Of a DNA stretch of 64,000 nt, positions 42,038-51,464 are shown piece after piece. How positions within the stretch are numbered: position 1 is the stretch's first letter; every line of letters starts with the position of its first letter. A program made the position numbers and the translations under genes. The notes under the pieces were generated by a model. The model was not told the origin of the DNA. It saw only the letters and a list, made by a program, of their open reading frames with translations, and made no database searches. The DNA is taken from positions 4,092,001-4,156,000 of the forward strand of contig NZ_LT607752.1 of the NCBI RefSeq assembly GCF_900090265.1. Direction: 5' to 3'. The stretch comes from Micromonospora rifamycinica. GTDB lineage: Bacteria; Actinomycetota; Actinomycetes; Mycobacteriales; Micromonosporaceae.

Positions 42038-42426
42038 TCTACCTCGACTCGTCCGCTCTGATCACGCTGCTCTCCGGCCGCACCTACGCGGTAGAGCTGA
42101 GGGAGTTTCTGGGAGACCGGGCTGGCATGCCGATGGCGACCAGCTCCGTCGGATTCGTCGAGACGGTACGCACCCTCGACCGGATCGGAGACTATCCGGA
42201 TGCCATGCAGATGCTGGCCCGCAACTTCACCGAGATCCTGTTGACCGAGGAGGTCCGGGATTTCGCGGCAGCCCTCCCCACCGGGATTCGGACGCTGGAC
42301 GCGCTGCATGTGGCGAGTGCCCAGATACTTGGCGATGCGCTCGACATGCTGGTCACGTATGACAAGCGGATGTCGGACATCGCCGTCTCGGTGGGTTTGC
42401 CGGTCGCGGCTCCCGGCACCGGCTAG
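42034..42426 (+). CDS. vapC: PIN-domain RNase toxin (VapC family)
   Basis: A 130-residue PIN domain with the acidic active-site set: D5 in MIYLDSSAL, E in GFVETVRTL, D in IRTLDALHVA and D in VTYDKRM. VapC toxins cleave RNA, often tRNA or rRNA. It is translationally coupled to the Phd-like antitoxin. Its 3' end overlaps the convergent hsdR by 4 bp. Confidence 0.92.
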   Translation: MIYLDSSALITLLSGRTYAVELREFLGDRAGMPMATSSVGFVETVRTLDRIGDYPDAMQMLARNFTEILLTEEVRDFAAALPTGIRTLDALHVASAQILGDALDMLVTYDKRMSDIAVSVGLPVAAPGTG

Positions 42427-45400
42427 GCGACCTCGGTTGCCGGGGTGGCGGTGTCCCGGACGGAGTTGAGGATCGTGACCAGGCGGTCCAGGTCGTCGGA
42501 CGGGAAGATCGATTCCGGGTCGGGGGCGAGGTCACTGAACGGGGACTCGTAGAGCCGCTCCGGGGCCATCACGCCGTTCTGGGTCAGGTGGGCGATGATC
42601 AGGCCGATGAAGTCGATCTGGCTGCCGGTGAGGGTGCGGCCGGTCAGGAACTCGCCGAACGCCTCGTGGGCCGCCTCCCGGTCGAGCCCGACCAGGGAAC
42701 GGACGAAGAGCCCGAGCCCCTCGGACGAGCGGCGGACCCGGTCGATGTCCTCGGCACCGCCGCCGCTGGCCACCAGCATCCGTTCCAGCTCGTCGAGGTC
42801 GGTGGGGGAGAGCTGCCGGTTGCGGCGCAGCTTCTGCAACGTCAGGTGGTCCTCGTGGGCGCGCAGGTAGACCCGAGCCTTGGCGCGGAACCGCTCGAAG
42901 TTCGTGCCGATCCTGATGTCGTCGAGGGTGACGTCCGACAGCTCGCCCAGTTCGTCGGCGAAGTCGGTGTAGACGATGGCCCGCCTGGTCCGGGAGATCA
43001 GCCGGACCAGCCCGCGCAGGCGGCGGCGGATCAGCTCCAGCAGGGGCAGGGTGACGTCCTGCCACCATTCCTCGCCGGCCACCTCGTCGAGGAGGTGTTG
43101 CTGGTCGCGTACCGCCGGGATGTTGGTCTGTTCGAGCAGCGCGGAGGCGATCTCCTGGACCTGCCCGCGCAGCCGCGCGTAGTCGGGCAGCACCTGGAAC
43201 TGGCCGAGCTGGAGGCGCAGCACCATCAGGTCGAACCGCTTGGCCGCCTCGTCGGTGTCCTGGACGGCGGTGGGCAGCGCGGCGAGGTTGTCGCCGATCT
43301 CGTCCACCGTCTCGGGGGTGAGCCGGTGCCAGTGGGCGAAGTCGACGTAGTAGTCGACCAGCGAGCGCTGGGGGCGTACCACGAAGTTGTCCAGGGGGAT
43401 GCCCGACACCCGGGAGTGCAGGTCGCGGGCCAGCTCCCAGCGTAGGCCGGCTTCGCTCCGCGTCCCGTCGGCGTCCGGCGGCGGGCCGGCGTCGGCGGGT
43501 AGCCGCTCGTCGAGGCGGTACACCAGGTCGAGCCGCGCCTTGAACAGCCGGGTGCTCAGCGCTTCACCGAGCTTCCCCTGCGCCGGCTCGGGGTTCTGGT
43601 TGAAGTACTCGAAGTTCTGGCAGAAGTCGAAGACGAAGAAGTCCTGTTTGTGCTGGCCGGGGCCGTAGAGGTCCGGGCAGAGCCGGGTGCCCCGGCCGAG
43701 CATCTGGAGGAACTTCGACTTCGACCTGACGATCTTGAAGAAGACCAGGTTGACGACCTCGGGCACGTCGATGCCGGTGTCGAGCATGTCCACCGAGACC
43801 GCGACGTGCGGGTCCTTCTCGCGGTCCGAGAAGGTGTCGATGAGGTTCTGCGCGTAGACGGTCTTGTGGGTGATCCGCAGGGCATGGTGACCGGCGAGTG
43901 CCGGGTAGGCGAGATCGAACCGCTCCACGATGAACTTCGCGTGCTCCTCGTTCTTGGCGAAGATGATCGTCTTGCCGATCCGGTCGCCACCGGCCACGCG
44001 GTGCCCATGGGTCATCAACGTCGCCAGGACCTTGTCCACGGTGTCGGCGTTGAACAGCCACTTGTTCACCGCGTCCGGGTCGACGCTGTCCGGCGGGCCG
44101 TCGTCACCCCAGTCGAGCGAGTCCCAGGTGTCCTTCTCCTCCTCGGTGAGGTCGTCGTACCGGATGCCGTCACGCTGGAACTTCAGCGGCACCGACACCG
44201 CACGCGGCGGCACGAGGTAACCCTCCCGCACCGCGTCGTTCAGGTCGTAGTGGTCGGTGGGCACGCCGTCTTCGAGGTGGAACAGGCTGTAGGTGTTGCG
44301 GTCGATCTCGTTGCGCGGGGTCGCGGTCAGCCCGACCAGGAGGCTGTCGAACCAGGAGAAGATCGCCCGGTACCGCTGGTAGACCGAGCGGTGCGCCTCG
44401 TCGATGATCACCAGGTCGAAGTGGCCCGGCCCGAAGCGCCGTCCGCCGCCCGTGGTCTGGTTGATCAGGCCCATCATGGTCGGGTACGTCGAGACGTACA
44501 CCCGACCCTCGGTGTCCTTCTCGGTGACCAGGTTGACGGTGGCCGCCTCGGGCAGGTGCGTCTTGAACGCGTTCACCGCCTGGTTGACCAGGGCGGTGCG
44601 GTCGGCGAGGAACAGCACCCGCTTGACCCAGTTGGCCCGCATCAGCACGTCGACCAGGGCGATCACCGTGCGGGTCTTGCCGGCGCCGGTGGCCATCACC
44701 ACGAGCGCCTGGCGCTGCCGGTCCCGCTCGAACGCCTCGCCGATCTTCCGGATCGCCCGGTGCTGGTAGTGCCGCTCGACGATCTCCGGCCTGATGGGTA
44801 CGTCCGCGAGCGCCTTCCGGCTGGTGCGACGCTGGATCAGCAGCGCCAACTCGTCACGGGTGTAGAAGCCCTGCACCGGACGGGGCGGGTACGTCGTGTC
44901 GTCCCAGAGCCAGGTGTCGTAACCGTTGGTGTAGAAGATGACCGGGCGCTGGCCGTACCGCTGCTCCAGGCAGTCGGCGTAGAGCTTGGCCTGGTGCTTG
45001 CCGTCGGTGGGATCCCGCCGGGCGCGCTTGGCCTCGACCACCGCGAGCGGCTTGCCGTCCTCGCCCCACAGCACGTAGTCGACGAAGCCGGTGCCGGTGG
45101 CGTTGGGCATGCCGGTCACCTCGAACTCGCGGTCGTCCGGCCCGTCGAGCCGCCAGCCGGCCTCGGCCAGCAGCAGGTCGATGTAGAGACTGCGGGTCTG
45201 CGCCTCGTCGTAGTCGTGATCGTCGGGGCGAGCCTCGTTGGCGGCCTTCGCGGCGGCGATCTGGGCGCGCAGCGTCGCCAGCTCGGCGTCGAGGGTGGCG
45301 CTCTTCTGCCGCTCGGCGGCCAGCGCCGCGTCCCGGGCGGCGAGCTTCTCGGCCAGCGCCTCCAGCTCGGCCCGGGTCTGCTGCCGCACCTCGGCGGGGA

Positions 45401-45836
45401 CCGGCCGGGGGATCAGGTTCGGGTCGAAGACCAGCGCGCTCGCCGGCACCTGCGTCTGGTCGCGGGTGTAGTGCCGGGCGATCCAGTACATGACGTGGAA
45501 CAGCTCGCGCAGGACCGGCACCGACTCCTTCGTCGTCACCGGCGTCTTCTCGTGTACGGCCTGGTTGCCCTGCCTACGGATCAGGTTCATCTTGACCTGG
45601 AGGGCGGTGCCGACCAGGTTGCGCAACGTCGGCTCGTGGATCTTTCCGGAAAGATCGTTCTTGTACGGCCGCCTCAGCGTCGCGTCGGCGTCGAAGAGCC
45701 AGCCCAGCGCGAGTTCCAGGGTGCGCCGGGCATAGAAACACGAGCCCCGCGGGTCGGCGACGGCCAGTCGCTCGGCCCGCTGGGCCTCGTCAAGCAGGTC
45801 AGGCCACTCGGCCCGCAGAAACGCGAAGTTGCTCAT
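42423..45836 (-). CDS. hsdR: Type I restriction endonuclease subunit R
   Basis: A 1137-residue translocase/nuclease. The N-terminal DUF4145-like domain (about 1-135) and a coiled coil (about 155-205) precede the PD-(D/E)xK nuclease with FVDYVLWGEDGKPLAVVEAK. The SF2 helicase core follows: MATGAGKTRTVIAL, VIIDEAHRS, GLTATP and QMLGRGTRLCP. The C-terminal domain binds the methyltransferase core. With HsdM/HsdS it cuts unmodified foreign DNA after ATP-driven translocation. The gene order is M-S-R on the minus strand. Confidence 0.95.
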   Translation of the reverse strand: MSNFAFLRAEWPDLLDEAQRAERLAVADPRGSCFYARRTLELALGWLFDADATLRRPYKNDLSGKIHEPTLRNLVGTALQVKMNLIRRQGNQAVHEKTPVTTKESVPVLRELFHVMYWIARHYTRDQTQVPASALVFDPNLIPRPVPAEVRQQTRAELEALAEKLAARDAALAAERQKSATLDAELATLRAQIAAAKAANEARPDDHDYDEAQTRSLYIDLLLAEAGWRLDGPDDREFEVTGMPNATGTGFVDYVLWGEDGKPLAVVEAKRARRDPTDGKHQAKLYADCLEQRYGQRPVIFYTNGYDTWLWDDTTYPPRPVQGFYTRDELALLIQRRTSRKALADVPIRPEIVERHYQHRAIRKIGEAFERDRQRQALVVMATGAGKTRTVIALVDVLMRANWVKRVLFLADRTALVNQAVNAFKTHLPEAATVNLVTEKDTEGRVYVSTYPTMMGLINQTTGGGRRFGPGHFDLVIIDEAHRSVYQRYRAIFSWFDSLLVGLTATPRNEIDRNTYSLFHLEDGVPTDHYDLNDAVREGYLVPPRAVSVPLKFQRDGIRYDDLTEEEKDTWDSLDWGDDGPPDSVDPDAVNKWLFNADTVDKVLATLMTHGHRVAGGDRIGKTIIFAKNEEHAKFIVERFDLAYPALAGHHALRITHKTVYAQNLIDTFSDREKDPHVAVSVDMLDTGIDVPEVVNLVFFKIVRSKSKFLQMLGRGTRLCPDLYGPGQHKQDFFVFDFCQNFEYFNQNPEPAQGKLGEALSTRLFKARLDLVYRLDERLPADAGPPPDADGTRSEAGLRWELARDLHSRVSGIPLDNFVVRPQRSLVDYYVDFAHWHRLTPETVDEIGDNLAALPTAVQDTDEAAKRFDLMVLRLQLGQFQVLPDYARLRGQVQEIASALLEQTNIPAVRDQQHLLDEVAGEEWWQDVTLPLLELIRRRLRGLVRLISRTRRAIVYTDFADELGELSDVTLDDIRIGTNFERFRAKARVYLRAHEDHLTLQKLRRNRQLSPTDLDELERMLVASGGGAEDIDRVRRSSEGLGLFVRSLVGLDREAAHEAFGEFLTGRTLTGSQIDFIGLIIAHLTQNGVMAPERLYESPFSDLAPDPESIFPSDDLDRLVTILNSVRDTATPATEVA

Positions 45837-45881
45837 CGGATTGCCTACCCCCCACGGTGGACAGCCCTAGAGAGTCTCACA

Positions 45882-47075
45882 TCAGAGCAACCCCCGAAAA
45901 GCCCGATCCTGGAGGGACGCGAACAGCGCATCCAGCTCGGCCAGACTCGCTCGCTGCCTCGTCCGAAGTTGCTGGGCGACTCTCACCCGGCGGGCGAACT
46001 CCTGCTGAACCTCGATCGGAGGCAACAGAAGCGGGAATCGCCGAAGCTGGGCCATGTTGATCGAGGCGATACCCGTAGTCTGCTTGGCCGACCGGAGAAA
46101 GTACTGCTTTCCCCTGTCGGATGACACGAAATAGCTCAGATAGACGGGATCGACTTTTTCGCCAGCGGTTATCCGAACCCTGAAAATGTGGTTCTGATGG
46201 ATAGCTTCCGGAAGCTCGTTATTCCAAAGGGATCCACGGCCAAGCTTATCGGGGTCACCGCCTTCCGTCAGCAGAAGATCATCCTCATGCAGCCGATAGC
46301 GTTCGATTTCCTGCTCGGTAGCCTCGATCTGCTTCACGTTCGAGAGTTCAAGGCGTTTTTCTTGAACGTTTACCACGGCAAGATATGGGACGGCCCGCAA
46401 TGAGGCCTGAGGGGGCTTCCTTCCCTTAGTGATTCCCGACGAAACTTCGGCCACTTGACCCAGATGCAGAGAGTCGTTCCAGCTAGCTCCATTCGCGTAG
46501 TACCGGCCAAGCAGTTCAAGGAATATAGACTCGGCGAGCCTGTCGATCTGGACGAGGGCTTCACAACGCTTGGCAAGCAGCCCGTCCGCCTGATCCAGCA
46601 CCGCCGCAATCCTCCGCTGTTCAGGGAGAGATGGCAGAGGAAGTGACGATTCATGAATTATGCGGTCAGAGATAGCGGGGTAACTAGCACCCGTCGCCTT
46701 CCGCACCATATCGGCCACGAATCCTGGAGACTTTACCCAATGAAATAGGAAGCGGGTGTTCAGCGCGGCGTTGGGGCGGAGTACGCAGAAGCCAGTGGAG
46801 GCCGTAGCACCGTCAAGCTCCCCCGGCACGACAGCTACGCCGTTGAGATTGGGCCGAACCGTAGAAACAAGCACATCTCCAGCCGAGACAATTTGTCTTG
46901 CACGGCTGGGCGCTTCCTTCGTTCGCGTTAATCGCGCTGCCGTGATTAACTTGCGCGCCTGATCCACAGCTCCCAGATCGATGTAATTGAAATTTTCGTC
47001 TTCGGACTGCCGAGGATTCCAGGTCGACACAGGCACGATCAGGTCGCGGAGCACGCGATGCATGAGTTGACTCAT
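45882..47075 (-). CDS. hsdS: Type I restriction-modification specificity subunit
   Basis: A 397-residue subunit with two target-recognition domains separated by conserved helical spacers. The first spacer has SLPEQRRIAAVLDQADGLLA, the second PPIEVQQEFARRVRVAQQLR. G+C content is distinctly lower than in hsdM and hsdR, as expected for exchanged target-recognition domains. Start ATG 47075 overlaps the hsdM stop by ATGA. The recognition sequence cannot be predicted. Confidence 0.94.
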   Translation of the reverse strand: MSQLMHRVLRDLIVPVSTWNPRQSEDENFNYIDLGAVDQARKLITAARLTRTKEAPSRARQIVSAGDVLVSTVRPNLNGVAVVPGELDGATASTGFCVLRPNAALNTRFLFHWVKSPGFVADMVRKATGASYPAISDRIIHESSLPLPSLPEQRRIAAVLDQADGLLAKRCEALVQIDRLAESIFLELLGRYYANGASWNDSLHLGQVAEVSSGITKGRKPPQASLRAVPYLAVVNVQEKRLELSNVKQIEATEQEIERYRLHEDDLLLTEGGDPDKLGRGSLWNNELPEAIHQNHIFRVRITAGEKVDPVYLSYFVSSDRGKQYFLRSAKQTTGIASINMAQLRRFPLLLPPIEVQQEFARRVRVAQQLRTRQRASLAELDALFASLQDRAFRGLL

Positions 47076-48598
47076 CCGAGCATCGCCTTCAGGTCGGTCA
47101 TGCCCTGCTGGATCTCGGCCTCTAGGCGTTCCAGATCGGCCAGGATGTCCAGCGGTGAGCGGTGTTCGACCTCTTCGTGGACGATCTCCTTGTAGCGGTT
47201 GAGGCTGAGGTCGTAGCCCTGCTCAACGATGTCGGCCTTGGGCACGCAGAAGCTCTGCTCGGTCCGCGCCCGCTGCAACTCGTCGCCATCCCGGCGAGCC
47301 CACCGCGCCAACGCGTCCGGCAGGTTGTTCTTCGCGTGCTCGTCGTCGGTCAGCGCCGCACCCGGCCCCAACTTCTCGGCGGGCAGCAGTGGAGTCCGCT
47401 TGTCGTCCAGGCTCCAGCCGTCGGCGGTCACCTCGTAGAACCAGACGTGATCGGTGCCGCCGCTGTTGGTCTTGGTGAAGAAGAGGATCGCGGTGGAGAC
47501 ACCGGAGTAGGGCTTGAAGGTGCCGCTGGGCAGCTTGACCACGCCGTCGAGCTTGTGGTCCTCGACCAGCATCCGGCGTAGTTCCTTGTGCGCCTTGCTC
47601 GATCCGAAGAGCACGCCGTCGGGCACGATCACGGCCGCCCGTCCGCCGGTCCTGAGCAGCCGGAGGAAAAGGGCGAGGAAGAGCAGTTCGGTCTTCTTGG
47701 TCTTGACGACCCGCTGGAGGTCCTTCGACGTGCTCTCGTAGTCGAGGCTGCCGGCGAAGGGCGGGTTGGCCAGGATCAGCGAGTACTCCCCGGCGTCGCC
47801 GCTGACGCTCTCCGCGAGCGAGTCACGGTAACGGATATCTGGGCTCTCCACCCCGTGCAGCAGCATGTTCATGCTGCCGATCCGCAGCATCGTGCCGTCG
47901 AAGTCGAAGCCGTGGAACATCTTCTGGTGGAAGTGCTCCCGTTGGCCCGCGTCGTGGAGCACCTCCGGGTGGACGCGCCGGACGTACTCGTTGGCCTCGA
48001 CCAGGAAGCCGGCGGTGCCGCAGGCCGGGTCGCAGATCCTGTCCCCCGGCCTCGGGGCGGTCATCTCGACCATGAGCTGGATGATGTGCCGGGACGTACG
48101 GAACTGTCCATTGTGTCCGGCCGTGGCGATCTTGGAGAGCATGTACTCGTAGAGATCGCCCTTGGTGTCGCGGTCCTCCATCGGGAGCGTGTCGAGCATG
48201 GTGACCACGCGGTCGAGAAGCGCCGGGCTCGGGATGGTGAACCGGGCGTCCCGCATGTGGTGCGAGTAGGTCGAGCCGTCCCCACCGAGCTGCTGAAGGT
48301 AGGGGAACACCTTGTGCGCGACCGTCTTGAACATCGTTTCCGGGTCGAGGCCCTTGAACCGGGACCAGCGAAGTTCCTGCTCGTCCGCCCCGAACCGCAG
48401 GGTGACCTGGGCGTTCGGGAAGCGTCCCGCCTTCTTCAGCTCCCGCGTCTCGATCTCGTCCAGCCGCTTGATGAAGAGCAGGTAGGTGATCTGCTCGATC
48501 ACCTCCAGCGGGTTGGAGATGCCGCCCGACCAGAAGGCGTCCCAGACGCGATCGATCCTGCTCTTCAGTTCACCGGTTATCACGTGCCTCGTCCCCAT
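47072..48598 (-). CDS. hsdM: Type I N6-adenine methyltransferase subunit
   Basis: A 508-residue methyltransferase. The SAM-binding motif is DPACGTAGFLVEA (FxGxG-like variant) and the catalytic motif IV is LANPPFAGS (NPPF), both diagnostic of N6-adenine methylation. The N-terminal helical HsdM domain starts at about 10. It works as M2S1, with HsdS giving specificity. It begins the M-S-R operon. Confidence 0.95.
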   Translation of the reverse strand: MGTRHVITGELKSRIDRVWDAFWSGGISNPLEVIEQITYLLFIKRLDEIETRELKKAGRFPNAQVTLRFGADEQELRWSRFKGLDPETMFKTVAHKVFPYLQQLGGDGSTYSHHMRDARFTIPSPALLDRVVTMLDTLPMEDRDTKGDLYEYMLSKIATAGHNGQFRTSRHIIQLMVEMTAPRPGDRICDPACGTAGFLVEANEYVRRVHPEVLHDAGQREHFHQKMFHGFDFDGTMLRIGSMNMLLHGVESPDIRYRDSLAESVSGDAGEYSLILANPPFAGSLDYESTSKDLQRVVKTKKTELLFLALFLRLLRTGGRAAVIVPDGVLFGSSKAHKELRRMLVEDHKLDGVVKLPSGTFKPYSGVSTAILFFTKTNSGGTDHVWFYEVTADGWSLDDKRTPLLPAEKLGPGAALTDDEHAKNNLPDALARWARRDGDELQRARTEQSFCVPKADIVEQGYDLSLNRYKEIVHEEVEHRSPLDILADLERLEAEIQQGMTDLKAMLG

Positions 48599-48672
48599 GG
48601 CGTTGCTTCAGGCTTTGACCCCACAGGCTAGTTCCTCTCCACAGCGAGCCGGACCAGCCGTGCCGGTCATGG

Positions 48673-49872
48673 TCAGGTCACACCGAGAGTGGTGGCCAAC
48701 CGGATGATGTCGGCCGGGGCGTGCCGGGTGCGGGCCACCTGGGCGAGCACCTCCCGGGTGGCCGGTCGGTGGCGTACCTCGGCGGGGGCCATCCGGTCGG
48801 CGTCGGCCAGCACCCGGCCGGCGTTGGCCGGGTCGTCGGCCTGGAGGTAGGCGCGGGCCGCGTCGACCAGGTGCGCCGCCCGGTGTTCCAGCGGTAGCCA
48901 CCGCCAGGCGTCCCGCCGGGTCGTCCGCTCGTGCCAGGCCACCGCCTCGCCGGCATGACCCAGGTCGAGGGCGGCGGCGGTCCGGGCGAGGTCGACGGCC
49001 GTCGGCCCGAACGCGGTCCGGTGGTGGTCGTGGCCCTCACCGACCTGCGCGGCCATCTCGGCGGCCTCGTCGAGGAGGTCGGCGACGGCCTGGTCGTCGC
49101 CCCGGCGGGACGCCGCCAGGGCGGCCTGCACCAGCAGCGTCCCGCACAACGACAACTCACCGGGGCCACCGTCGTCGGGTTCCGGCGGGGCGGTCCGGTA
49201 CGCGGCGGCGAGCGCCGCCGACACCGCCGCCCGCGCCCGCCCCGAGGCGCGGAACACCTGGCCGAGCTGCACCGTGGCGGCGGCCACCAGCAGGGGGTCG
49301 CCGGCCCCGGTGGCCATGGCCCGATCGGCGGCCAACCAGGCCAGGTCGACCTCACCGAGCTTCACCAGCAGCGACGCGGTGAGCCGGTACGCCTCCACCA
49401 GCAGCGGGCGGCTCCGCTCGTGGTCGTCGGCGGCGACCCGTTGCACGTCGGCCAGCAGACCCGGCAGGACGGCGACCACCTGCGGGTACCGGGCATGGTG
49501 GAACTGCACCCAGGCATGCCCGACGTCCCGGACCACCCGGTCAGCCGGCGGCACGGCACGGGCCGCCGGTCGACCCAGAGCGATCTCGTACGCCGACAGG
49601 GCGTCCCGTATCCGCTCCACCCCCGCGACCCGCTCGGCCGCCGTGGCGGGTCGCGCGTCCCGGCCGAGCAGCACGGCGGTGTCGATCCGCAGCACGGCGG
49701 CGATGTCCCGCAGCGTCGACACCTTGTCCAGCGACCGGACGCCCCGCTCCACCTTGTCGACCCAGGATTTCGACCGGCCGAGCCGATCGGCGAACACCTG
49801 CTGCGACAGCCTGCGCCGCCCCCGCCAGTAGGCCACCCGCCGGCCGACGGGCAGCAGCTCACTGCTGTCCAC
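48673..49872 (-). CDS. XRE-family regulator with helical TPR-like repeat domain
   Basis: A 399-residue protein. The helix-turn-helix (about 8-68) reads RRLSQQVFADRLGRSKSWVD. The remaining 320 residues form Ala/Leu-rich helical repeats of TPR type, as in peptide-sensing regulators of the actinobacterial XRE-TPR group. The GTG start lies inside the end of the preceding small gene (14-bp overlap). It is the third gene of a coupled three-gene operon. Confidence 0.88.
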   Translation of the reverse strand: MDSSELLPVGRRVAYWRGRRRLSQQVFADRLGRSKSWVDKVERGVRSLDKVSTLRDIAAVLRIDTAVLLGRDARPATAAERVAGVERIRDALSAYEIALGRPAARAVPPADRVVRDVGHAWVQFHHARYPQVVAVLPGLLADVQRVAADDHERSRPLLVEAYRLTASLLVKLGEVDLAWLAADRAMATGAGDPLLVAAATVQLGQVFRASGRARAAVSAALAAAYRTAPPEPDDGGPGELSLCGTLLVQAALAASRRGDDQAVADLLDEAAEMAAQVGEGHDHHRTAFGPTAVDLARTAAALDLGHAGEAVAWHERTTRRDAWRWLPLEHRAAHLVDAARAYLQADDPANAGRVLADADRMAPAEVRHRPATREVLAQVARTRHAPADIIRLATTLGVT

Positions 49873-50029
49873 GACGCCACCGCCGATCCGGTACCGCCCG
49901 GGTGGTCTCCTCTGCGGGTATCCGTTCCGCCACGGCCTGGGCGAGGATCCGTTGCCGGGCCGCCTCGCGTTCCGCCGCCTGGATCTGCTCGCCCCGGTCC
50001 TCCCCGTCGGGCCTGCGCCGTGCCGTCAC
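49859..50029 (-). CDS. 56-residue charged small protein
   Basis: The GTG start overlaps the upstream stop as GTGA, and the end overlaps the XRE-TPR gene by 14 bp, which supports its reality. The product is highly charged, with an alternating helix such as GEQIQAAEREAARQRILAQA, and a basic end (RRWRRGQQ). No known family is recognised. It may be a coiled-coil partner of the adjacent regulator. Confidence 0.6.
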   Translation of the reverse strand: MTARRRPDGEDRGEQIQAAEREAARQRILAQAVAERIPAEETTRAVPDRRWRRGQQ

Positions 50030-50268
50030 GACCAGCACCCCGCCCGGTACTCCCCCGCCAGCGTCAACAGCGGCCGTTCCGGCAGCAACGGCCGTTGCGG
50101 CAGGTGGGGCACCGATGCCACACCCCTCACGCGGTACGCCGCCAGGCGCTCCGCGTGGTTCGGCATCGGCCGGAGGCGGTCGAGCGGGTCGACCCGCCGC
50201 CGCCGGAACGGCCGCCAGAGCCGCGCCAGCAGACCGGGGTACGTCGGTTCCTTCGCATGCCGAGCCAT
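50026..50268 (-). CDS. 80-residue basic small protein
   Basis: ATG 50268 has a strong GGGAGGG Shine-Dalgarno sequence. The protein is basic and proline-rich (ARLWRPFRRRRVDPLDRL), with no membrane segment or signal peptide. It is the first gene of the three-gene operon ending in the XRE-TPR regulator. I do not recognise the family. Confidence 0.65.
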   Translation of the reverse strand: MARHAKEPTYPGLLARLWRPFRRRRVDPLDRLRPMPNHAERLAAYRVRGVASVPHLPQRPLLPERPLLTLAGEYRAGCWS

Positions 50269-50290
50269 GAGCCCTCCCGAAGAACTCTCT

Positions 50291-50310
50291 GGTTCCTCAA
50301 AATAGGAACC
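50291..50310. promoter_or_regulatory. Operator-like inverted repeat between two XRE operons
   Basis: GGTTCCT (50291-50297) and AGGAACC (50304-50310) are a perfect 7-bp inverted repeat with a 6-bp spacer, 23 bp upstream of the 80-residue gene. A related half-site (GGGAAC) lies near 50344. A plausible binding site for one of the flanking XRE regulators. Confidence 0.55.
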
Positions 50311-50400
50311 TATAAACGGGATGTTAGATGCCTCCCCCTGATTTGGGAACTCACGGCGTGTCGCCGGGTCGATGGCCCGCACGGCGGGGAGACTCGCTGG

Positions 50401-51228
50401 ATGGTCACCCCGACGATCCAGCGACGGCGCCTCGGCAACGCCCTCAGGCGAGCCCGAGAGGCGGCCGGCAAGAACCAGGACGAGGCCGCGGAGGTCATCG
50501 ACTCCGCAGGCAGCAAGATCAGCAGGTTGGAGCTGGGCCAGTCCGGCATCCGGCTGACGGACCTGAAGCTGCTGCTCGACTTCTACGGCGTGCCGCCGGA
50601 GGAGGCGGAACCACTACGGGAACTCGCCCGCGCCGGCAGGCAGCGCGGACGGTGGACCGGCTACCGCAACGTGGTGCCGGACTGGTTCCGGCAGTACCTC
50701 GACCTGGAGGCGGACGCGGCAGAGATCCGCTGGTACCAGTCCGAGGTCATCCCCGGCATCCTCCAGACCGAGCCCTACATCCGGGCGATCATCGAAGGAG
50801 ATGACGTAGACCGACAGACCGCAGTGCGCCTCGATCGGCAGAAGGTCATCGACCGCCCGGACGGGCCGGAGCTGAACTTCATCCTCAGCGAGTCCGCGCT
50901 CCGGCGGGACCTCGGTGACCGAGCGACCATGCGGGAGCAGTTGTCCCACATCGCCACGCTCGCCAACCGCCCGAACATCACCATCCAGGTATTTCCGCTG
51001 GACGCCCAGACCTACGTGACCTCCTCGTACAACTTCATCACCCTCCGGTTCGGGCAGGAGGTCGCCTCGGATGTGGTCTACCTGGAGACGTTCACGGACG
51101 CGGATTACCTCGACAGCCCCGAGGCAATCCGGGCCTACAATCGGCTGTGGGGTCGCCTTCAGGCTGCGGCCCTGGGGCCGGCGGAGTCCCGCAGGCTGAT
51201 CCTGCGGATCGCCGACGAGATGAAGTAG
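50401..51228 (+). CDS. XRE-family regulator with DUF5753 domain
   Basis: A 275-residue protein. The helix-turn-helix (about 10-65) contains RRAREAAGKNQDEAAEVID and SKISRLELGQ. DUF5753 (about 95-270) carries IRWYQSEVIPGILQTEPYIRA, the family signature. These regulators are abundant in actinobacteria and are typically paired with a DUF397 gene, as here, 8 bp downstream. ATG 50401. Confidence 0.93.
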   Translation: MVTPTIQRRRLGNALRRAREAAGKNQDEAAEVIDSAGSKISRLELGQSGIRLTDLKLLLDFYGVPPEEAEPLRELARAGRQRGRWTGYRNVVPDWFRQYLDLEADAAEIRWYQSEVIPGILQTEPYIRAIIEGDDVDRQTAVRLDRQKVIDRPDGPELNFILSESALRRDLGDRATMREQLSHIATLANRPNITIQVFPLDAQTYVTSSYNFITLRFGQEVASDVVYLETFTDADYLDSPEAIRAYNRLWGRLQAAALGPAESRRLILRIADEMK

Positions 51229-51236
51229 GGGCTGAC

Positions 51237-51431
51237 ATGACGAACCCGGACCTCACCGACGCGGTGTGGCGGAAGTCCACCCGCAGCGACTCCAACGGCG
51301 GCGCGTGCGTCGAGGTGGCCGACCTCCGCGACGGGGTGGCCGTCCGGGACAGCAAGGACCAGACCGGCCCCACCCTGGCCTTCGACGCTCAGGGCTGGCG
51401 TACCTTCGTCGACTCCCTCAAGAACAACTGA
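51237..51431 (+). CDS. DUF397 small protein
   Basis: A 64-residue protein beginning with AVWRKSTRSDSNGGACVEVA, the DUF397 hallmark, and ending TFVDSLKNN. It is cotranscribed with the DUF5753 regulator. Related pairs act in developmental or antibiotic control, with the DUF397 partner antagonising the regulator. A degraded copy of its 3' end and flank lies at 55592-55743. Confidence 0.93.
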   Translation: MTNPDLTDAVWRKSTRSDSNGGACVEVADLRDGVAVRDSKDQTGPTLAFDAQGWRTFVDSLKNN

Positions 51432-51464
51432 CGCCTCTACTCGTACCCACGGCGGCAAGGACGT

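Noticed and set aside
43650..46124. 824-codon plus-strand open frame opposite hsdR
   Set aside because: Antisense shadow of a strongly supported helicase gene, with no recognisable motifs.
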